Of a stretch of 9,950 bases of DNA, positions 5,794-9,950 are shown piece by piece. Positions within the stretch are counted from its first letter, which is position 1. Each line of letters begins with the position of its first letter. A model generated the notes under the pieces. The model did not search any database and had not been told where the DNA came from. It saw only the letters and a program-made list of their open reading frames with translations. The stretch is from an uncultured Marvinbryantia sp. (GTDB lineage: Bacteria > Bacillota > Clostridia > Lachnospirales > Lachnospiraceae), in contig CAKRON010000092.1 in NCBI GenBank assembly GCA_934373455.1, positions 1 through 9,950 of the forward strand. Direction: 5' to 3'. The translations under genes were made by a program, and so were the position numbers.

Positions 5794-6918
5794 ATGAAAA
5801 TAAGATCCAGATTGATACAGGAATTTGATGAGCTGACAGCCATTGATGCAGAGAGCCTTTCAGAGAGAAATATGTGTGATGTGTTAAAGGTGAAGCTGCA
5901 AAATGTGGGATTTACCGTGACGGAAGACCATGCCGGAGAACAAATTGGCGGAACAGCTGGGAATCTGTACGGTTTTTTAAAAGGAACATTACCGGGAAGC
6001 CCCATTTTATTGTCGGCTCATATGGATACGGTAAGTCCGGGAAAAGGCAAAAAAGCAATACATAAAGATGGCAGAATTACCTCGGATGGAACGACAGTAC
6101 TCGGTTCCGATGATATTGCAGGTATTGTAGAAATAATAGAAGGAATCCGTCAGGCCGAAGAAAGTGGAAGAGATCACAGAGACGTGGAAGTACTGTTTTG
6201 TGTAGCAGAAGAGATGTATACGGTGGGAAGCCGGGTGTTTGATTATAGTAAGATTCGCTCCAAGGAAGCTTATGTGCTGGATTTAAGCGGAGCAGTGGGA
6301 GTTGCTGCGAATCAGGCACCTTCACTGATTTCTTTTGAGATAAAGATAACAGGAAAAGCTGCTCATGCAGGCTTTGAGCCGGAAAAAGGAATACATTCCA
6401 TAAGAGTGATGGCACAGGTGATTGATGTAATACCGCAGGGACATATTGGTACGCAGACTACCTGCAATATTGGAACGATACAGGGCGGTACCGGAACGAA
6501 TATCGTACCGGAAACATGCATGGCATGTGGAGAGATTCGAAGTTTTTCTCATGAGGAAGCACTTGACTGCCTGAAGAAAATAAATGAAACAGTGCAACAG
6601 ATAGCAGAGCAGAATCAGGCAAAAGGTGAAGTGACGCATACGGTACATCTGGTAGCTTATAAGATGGATGAGAACTGTAGCTGTGTCCGCCATTTCAGAG
6701 CAGCCTGTGAAAAGCTGGTACTGGAAGGAAAACTGGTATCTACTTTTGGGGGAAGTGATAATAATAGTTTTGCGGAGCGTGGAATACCAGGACTGGTATT
6801 GTCTTGTGGAATGAAAAAAGCGCACTCTGTACAAGAGTACATAGAAGCGGAAGATTTACAGAAGGGCGCAGATTTAGTAACGGAACTGATTTGCCAAAAG
6901 GAGGAAAGAGAATCATGA
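5794..6918 (+). CDS. M20-family metallopeptidase (PepT-like)
   Basis: A 374-residue cytosolic zinc-dependent exopeptidase of the M20 clan. Metal and catalytic residues follow the PepT pattern: HMD (H76, catalytic D78), GSDDIAG with ligand D106, AEE with general base E139 and ligand E140, VLDLSG with D163, and H344 near the C-terminus (KKAHSVQEY). The central dimerisation domain starts at about residue 178, with ITGKAAHAGFEPEKG near 185-199. Length is close to the 370-410 usual for PepT-like proteins. No signal peptide is present. It probably trims tripeptides or other small peptides, but specificity within M20 (tripeptidase, dipeptidase, amidohydrolase) cannot be read from sequence. It starts a two-gene unit with its own promoter, and its stop overlaps the next gene's ATG. 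Confidence 0.88.
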   Translation: MKIRSRLIQEFDELTAIDAESLSERNMCDVLKVKLQNVGFTVTEDHAGEQIGGTAGNLYGFLKGTLPGSPILLSAHMDTVSPGKGKKAIHKDGRITSDGTTVLGSDDIAGIVEIIEGIRQAEESGRDHRDVEVLFCVAEEMYTVGSRVFDYSKIRSKEAYVLDLSGAVGVAANQAPSLISFEIKITGKAAHAGFEPEKGIHSIRVMAQVIDVIPQGHIGTQTTCNIGTIQGGTGTNIVPETCMACGEIRSFSHEEALDCLKKINETVQQIAEQNQAKGEVTHTVHLVAYKMDENCSCVRHFRAACEKLVLEGKLVSTFGGSDNNSFAERGIPGLVLSCGMKKAHSVQEYIEAEDLQKGADLVTELICQKEERES

Positions 6919-7538
6919 GGAATCCACTTCGCTATCAGATGTCTGAATATGACTGTGGACCAACTGCAATGTTAAATGGAATCAGTGTTCTATTTGGCAG
7001 AGAAGAGATACCGCCGGAAGTGATTCGCAACGTGATGCTCTATTGTCTGGATTGTTATAGTGCAGAAGGTGTACCTGGAAAATGCGGGACATCCAGAATG
7101 GCCATGATGTTCTTATCGAACTGGCTGAATGAATTTGGAAAGGTCGGAAATGCATTGGCGGTGAGTAGCAGTTATCTTTCGGGAGAACAGGTTTTCCTGG
7201 GTGAAACCAGCAGAATCAATGATATACTAAAAAGAGGCGGTGCGGTGGTAGTCAGACTGTTTTTGGATGAATGGCATTATGTGACATTAACAGGATTGAA
7301 AGATGGATATATAAAAGTATTTGACCCTTATTACTGGATAGAAGACTTCGAGGAAAAAGAAGTTAAGATTATTATGGATAAGCCGATGGAGTACAATCGC
7401 CTGATTCCAGAGCCGATGTTTAATTCAGAAGAGGAGAGCCTCTATGCATTTGGACCCATAGAAGGAAGAGAAGCAGTGTTGCTGACAAACAAGCAGACTA
7501 TTCTGACAGAAGAAAAGACAATTGAATATTTTATCTAG
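6915..7538 (+). CDS. C39-like cysteine peptidase-fold protein, function unknown
   Basis: A 207-residue protein without signal peptide, membrane segment or ABC domain. The start at 6915 is set by AAAAGGAGG (6896-6904), 10 nt upstream, and by the ATGA overlap with the peptidase gene; an in-frame ATG at 6804 would lie deep inside that gene. A papain-like triad can be picked out: YDCGPTA with C14 and an N-terminal helix, DEWHYVTLTG with H121, and VFDPYY with D137. This is the peptidase C39-like pattern. Known C39 domains cut leader peptides at double glycines, but those sit on export ABC transporters and none is present here. I recall similar stand-alone proteins in Lachnospiraceae annotated as hypothetical or C39-family. 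The region after residue 150, ending in an acidic stretch and a short tail, is not recognised. Tight coupling to the M20 peptidase suggests a shared peptide substrate. Confidence 0.75.
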   Translation: MRNPLRYQMSEYDCGPTAMLNGISVLFGREEIPPEVIRNVMLYCLDCYSAEGVPGKCGTSRMAMMFLSNWLNEFGKVGNALAVSSSYLSGEQVFLGETSRINDILKRGGAVVVRLFLDEWHYVTLTGLKDGYIKVFDPYYWIEDFEEKEVKIIMDKPMEYNRLIPEPMFNSEEESLYAFGPIEGREAVLLTNKQTILTEEKTIEYFI

Positions 7539-7543
7539 TAAAT

Positions 7544-7564
7544 GAGCCACCCAAAGGGTGGCTC
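7544..7564. terminator. GC-rich hairpin between convergent genes, possible terminator
   Basis: GAGCCACCC and GGGTGGCTC form a perfect 9-bp stem with loop AAA, 5 bp after the plus-strand stop and 20 bp before the end of the minus-strand gene. Its position between convergent genes suggests a shared bidirectional terminator. Neither side has a proper T run (GTAATAG on plus, ATTTACTAG on minus), so intrinsic termination would be weak; it may instead protect 3' ends. Confidence 0.6.
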
Positions 7565-7584
7565 GTAATAGATGCCTGATGTTA

Positions 7585-8409
7585 TTATTCAGCAGCTGTT
7601 TCTGTTTCGGAGACTGCTTCTGTATCGGCTTCAGATGCACCTTCTGTTTCTGCTTCTGTATCATCAGCTTCTGCGTACTGTGCGGCGATTTCGGAGATAG
7701 TTCCGTCTTCCAGCATAGTGTTGATGGCATCGTTGATAGTGTTAAGAAGTTCTTCGTTGTCTTTGTTTACAGCGATTGCATATTCTTCAGAAGCGAAAGC
7801 ATCCGGATCTTCTACGATCTTCAGACCTTCATTATCATTTACATAGTTCTGAGCAGTAGCGGAGTCGATAACAACAACATCACATTTGCCATTTACCAGT
7901 TCCATGATTGCTTCGGTTCCCTTTTTGAATGCTTCGTATTTGTAACCCATTTCATTTACACAGGTTTCACCGGTGTATCCCTGAATAACACAAATCTTTT
8001 TATCAGCCATATCTTCGGCTTTTTCAATATCTGAATCTTCCGGAACGATCATAACCTGTGTTGCTGTGTAGTAAGGTGTGGAGAAGTTTACTGCTTCTTT
8101 TCTTTCATCAGTGATAGTCATACCAGCGATAGTGGCATCAATCTGACCATTCTGAAGAGCGATCAGAAGAGAGTCGAATTCCAGAGATTCCATCTGCACT
8201 TCCATACCGGTTAATTCACCGATTTTTGCAGCGATAGCCATATCGATACCATCAAACTCACCGAGAACACCATTAGCAGAAATATATTCAAATGGTGGAA
8301 ATTCCGGATTGGTTCCGAATTTGATAACGCCGTCTTCTGCACATGCAGAAGCTCCTAAAAGCATGGTTGCTGTTGCTGCGATAGCTACGGTTTTAAACAT
8401 TTTCTTCAT
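7585..8409 (-). CDS. Polar amino acid ABC transporter substrate-binding protein
   Basis: A 274-residue SBP_bac_3 family protein, the extracellular receptor of the importer encoded upstream on the same strand. AAGGAG at 8423-8418 lies 8 nt before the ATG. The leader has basic KKMFK, a hydrophobic core and GASAC at 19-23. C23 could be lipidated, but the -3 position is alanine rather than leucine, so the lipobox is poor and a type I cut is as likely. Domain features: GTNPEFPPFEY (32-42), FDGIDMAIAAKI (52-63), MTITDERK (97-104) with R103 expected to hold the ligand carboxylate, NFSTPYY (108-114), and D182 expected to bind its amino group. The normal fold ends near residue 246. Residues 247-274 are an added acidic tail of Glu, Asp, Thr and Ala with no basic residue. 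The ligand is not determinable; a polar or acidic amino acid or cystine is possible. Confidence 0.9.
   Translation of the reverse strand: MKKMFKTVAIAATATMLLGASACAEDGVIKFGTNPEFPPFEYISANGVLGEFDGIDMAIAAKIGELTGMEVQMESLEFDSLLIALQNGQIDATIAGMTITDERKEAVNFSTPYYTATQVMIVPEDSDIEKAEDMADKKICVIQGYTGETCVNEMGYKYEAFKKGTEAIMELVNGKCDVVVIDSATAQNYVNDNEGLKIVEDPDAFASEEYAIAVNKDNEELLNTINDAINTMLEDGTISEIAAQYAEADDTEAETEGASEADTEAVSETETAAE
7615..7662 (-). repeat. Imperfect tandem repeat coding the acidic tail of the binding protein
   Basis: The 12-mer TGCTTCTGTATC occurs at 7615-7626 and again at 7651-7662, exactly 36 bp apart. On the coding strand this is a 12-codon period: DTEAETEGASEA (residues 250-261) followed by DTEAVSETETAA (262-273), with about half of the positions identical. 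It looks like an internal duplication that lengthened a linker-like tail. Confidence 0.6.
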
Positions 8410-8446
8410 AATTTTCTCTCCTTTTTCTTTTTCAATTTCTATGTGA

Positions 8447-8465
8447 AATTTCTGAATCAGAAATT
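8447..8465 (-). promoter_or_regulatory. Palindrome between ATPase and binding-protein genes
   Basis: AATTTCTG and CAGAAATT form a perfect 8-bp stem with a 3-nt loop in the 61-nt gap between the ATPase stop and the binding-protein start. No T run follows on the minus strand, so it is not a normal terminator. Such intercistronic hairpins often block 3'-5' decay or mark a processing site, which would let the binding protein be made in excess over the membrane parts. An operator is an alternative. No clear promoter is visible in the gap. Confidence 0.45.
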
Positions 8466-8470
8466 AGACA

Positions 8471-9193
8471 TCATAATACTTTGCTTAGGAAGTTCTGAGT
8501 ACGTTCATTCTTTGGATGATTGAATACTTCATCCGGGGTACCGCTTTCCAAAATTTTGCCCTGATCCATGAACAGAACACGAGAAGCTACTTCGCGGGCA
8601 AATCCCATTTCATGGGTAACGATTACCATGGTCATACCGCTTTTGGCAAGATCCTTCATAACGTCAAGTACTTCGCCGACCATCTCAGGGTCAAGAGCAG
8701 AAGTTGGTTCATCAAAAAGCATAATCTCAGGATTCATGGCGAGAGCTCTTGCGATAGCGACACGCTGCTTCTGACCACCGGATAACTGAGCTGGATAAGA
8801 GTCTGCTTTATCTAAAAGACCAACAGTTGTGAGAAGCTCTTTTGCTTTTTTTTCTGCATCTTCTTTGGTCATTTTCTTTAACAAAACTGGTGCCAGGGTA
8901 ATATTTTCCAGAATGCTTAAATGAGGGAACAGATTAAAATGCTGAAATACCATTCCCATTTTCTGGCGGATCAGGTTTACATTTACAGATGGAGAATTGA
9001 TCATCTCATCGTCTACGTAAATTTCACCTTCTGTGACCTCTTCCAGAAGATTCAGGCAGCGAAGAAAAGTACTTTTGCCGGATCCGGAAGGACCGATCAC
9101 TACAACAACTTCGCCTGCTTTTATATGTTCGTCGATGCCATTTAATACTTTCAGGTCTCCGAACTGCTTGTGTAAGTTTTTTACTTTGATCAT
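8471..9193 (-). CDS. Polar amino acid ABC transporter ATP-binding protein (GlnQ/HisP-like)
   Basis: A 240-residue cytosolic ATPase of the polar amino acid uptake family. Walker A is GPSGSGKST (34-42), the Q-loop is [10 protein letters not shown] with Q84, the signature is LSGGQ (137-141), Walker B is IMLFDEP with E162, the D-loop is SALD, and the switch is H194 in [11 protein letters not shown]. The FQHFNLFPH and THEMGFAR stretches are characteristic of GlnQ-type members. AAGGGAG (9210-9204) lies 10 nt before the ATG and abuts the permease stop, so the two genes are cotranslated. It energises the permease encoded just upstream with the binding protein encoded downstream. Confidence 0.93.
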   Translation of the reverse strand: MIKVKNLHKQFGDLKVLNGIDEHIKAGEVVVVIGPSGSGKSTFLRCLNLLEEVTEGEIYVDDEMINSPSVNVNLIRQKMGMVFQHFNLFPHLSILENITLAPVLLKKMTKEDAEKKAKELLTTVGLLDKADSYPAQLSGGQKQRVAIARALAMNPEIMLFDEPTSALDPEMVGEVLDVMKDLAKSGMTMVIVTHEMGFAREVASRVLFMDQGKILESGTPDEVFNHPKNERTQNFLSKVL

Positions 9194-9210
9194 GCGTTCG
9201 TTACTCCCTT

Positions 9211-9909
9211 CTAACGTACTTCAGAAGCTCTCAGATGATTCTCAATACGGTACAGAATCAACGTGAGAATCTTAATCAGTACATAATAAATAATTGCAGT
9301 GCCAATCAGAGGCATAAATGCTTCAAAAGTAGCACTCTTGATAAAATCACCGGCTTTCTGGATATCCATCAGACCTACATAACCGACGATAGCAGTCTCC
9401 TTAATTAATACGATAAATTCATTGCACAGGGCTGGAAAAATATTTTTTACGGCCTGTGGGATGACAATACGTATCATAGTCTGAGAAGCACTTAAGCCAA
9501 GAGAACGACCGGCTTCTGTCTGTCCCTTATCTACAGAAAGAATACCTGCACGTATGATCTCGGATACGTATGCACCGGAGTTGATACCAAATGCGATAGC
9601 AGCAATGATCCATTTACTTAAATCTACAGATGCAAAAATAACGAAATAGATGATCATCAGCTGAGTGACAGAAGGTGTTCCTCGAATCACATCTGTGTAA
9701 ATACCACCGATTACTTTTAGAAATTTATTACTGGATAAATTGCATAGGGCGATCAAAAGACCTATTGCAATACCAATCAGTACAGCCACCAGGGACACTC
9801 GGATCGTAACGCCGATGCCGTCCAGCAAAAGCATATAACGACTATCTTTGATGAAACATCTGGTAAAGGTATCGCAGAAGTCAGCTGACCATGTTTGAAA
9901 CCATTCCAT
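9211..9909 (-). CDS. Polar amino acid ABC transporter permease (HisM/GlnP-like)
   Basis: A 232-residue membrane protein of the HEQRo family of amino acid permeases. Hydrophobic segments lie near 36-56, 82-96, 100-116, 145-178 (broken by the cytoplasmic loop) and 199-219. Family marks are [14 protein letters not shown] (71-84) and the EAA loop [17 protein letters not shown] (129-145), which couples to the ATPase. AAAGGAAG at 9923-9916 is 6 nt before the ATG. It is the first gene of the minus-strand operon seen here. Only 41 bp upstream remain in the window, with AT-rich minus-strand sequence (TATAAA at 9950-9945, ATTATATAAG nearer the gene) that could hold a -10, but the -35 is out of view. 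With a single permease gene it presumably acts as a homodimer. Confidence 0.92.
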   Translation of the reverse strand: MEWFQTWSADFCDTFTRCFIKDSRYMLLLDGIGVTIRVSLVAVLIGIAIGLLIALCNLSSNKFLKVIGGIYTDVIRGTPSVTQLMIIYFVIFASVDLSKWIIAAIAFGINSGAYVSEIIRAGILSVDKGQTEAGRSLGLSASQTMIRIVIPQAVKNIFPALCNEFIVLIKETAIVGYVGLMDIQKAGDFIKSATFEAFMPLIGTAIIYYVLIKILTLILYRIENHLRASEVR

Positions 9910-9950
9910 AGTTTTCTTCCTTTCTTATATAATGTAATCTCTTTTTTATA

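Noticed and set aside
6804..6914. Upstream ATG extending the C39-like protein by 37 residues
   Set aside because: It is internal to the M20 gene, the added residues do not look like the family, and 6915 has a strong ribosome binding site with ATGA coupling.
6915..7538. Bacteriocin-processing (C39) locus
   Set aside because: No exporter ABC/membrane domains and no small double-glycine precursor gene are visible nearby.
7558..8034. Long open plus-strand frame of 158 codons
   Set aside because: It lies wholly opposite the amino acid binding-protein gene, codes a Phe/Cys-rich string typical of an antisense shadow, and has no ribosome binding site.
1..9950. CRISPR array, tRNA or rRNA gene
   Set aside because: No regularly spaced repeats and no cloverleaf or rRNA-like sequence were seen on either strand by eye.

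Overview
The window reads as chromosomal DNA of a low-to-moderate-GC Clostridia species, most likely Lachnospiraceae (gut anaerobe). The grounds are A-rich AAAGGAG-type ribosome binding sites, codon use, SBP leaders, and the c-di-GMP and C39-like proteins, which resemble families I associate with Lachnospiraceae. No database search was run, so the genus is left open.

Layout. (1) Positions 1-102 look like the extreme right end of an IS200/IS605-type (tnpB-carrying) element, with two clear hairpins; its body lies off the left edge. It abuts the first 27 codons of a small minus-strand gene (start 184) that resembles a ribbon-helix-helix/Arc-like protein, so that gene appears to be truncated by the insertion. 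(2) Positions 185-455 hold no gene, but contain a good extended -10 promoter driving a 720-residue regulator (456-2618) with an N-terminal sensory-type region, a receiver domain, a degenerate GGDEF and an intact EAL domain; it is probably a c-di-GMP phosphodiesterase. (3) Positions 2628-5646 are a thiamine-controlled operon: promoter, TPP riboswitch, intrinsic terminator, then an MTH1187/YkoF-type thiamine-binding protein, an ABC permease, a THI5/NMT1-like binding protein and an ABC ATPase. The four genes are tightly packed (32-bp overlap, ATGA overlap, 9-bp gap) and end at a strong 16-bp terminator. (4) Positions 5741-7538 are a two-gene unit with its own promoter: an M20 metallopeptidase translationally coupled (ATGA) to a small cytosolic C39-like cysteine-peptidase-fold protein. 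(5) Positions 7585-9909, on the minus strand and convergent with unit 4, are a polar amino acid ABC importer in the order permease, ATPase, binding protein, with a palindrome just before the binding-protein gene.

How the parts work. When thiamine pyrophosphate is low the riboswitch should allow read-through, so that a thiamine precursor (HMP or a formylaminopyrimidine, ThiXYZ-like) is captured and imported. The amino acid importer and the two peptidases suggest a peptide/amino-acid economy, but they are on opposite strands and nothing in the sequence ties their control together. The least explained items are the M20 plus C39-like pair and the junction between the IS end and the truncated small gene.
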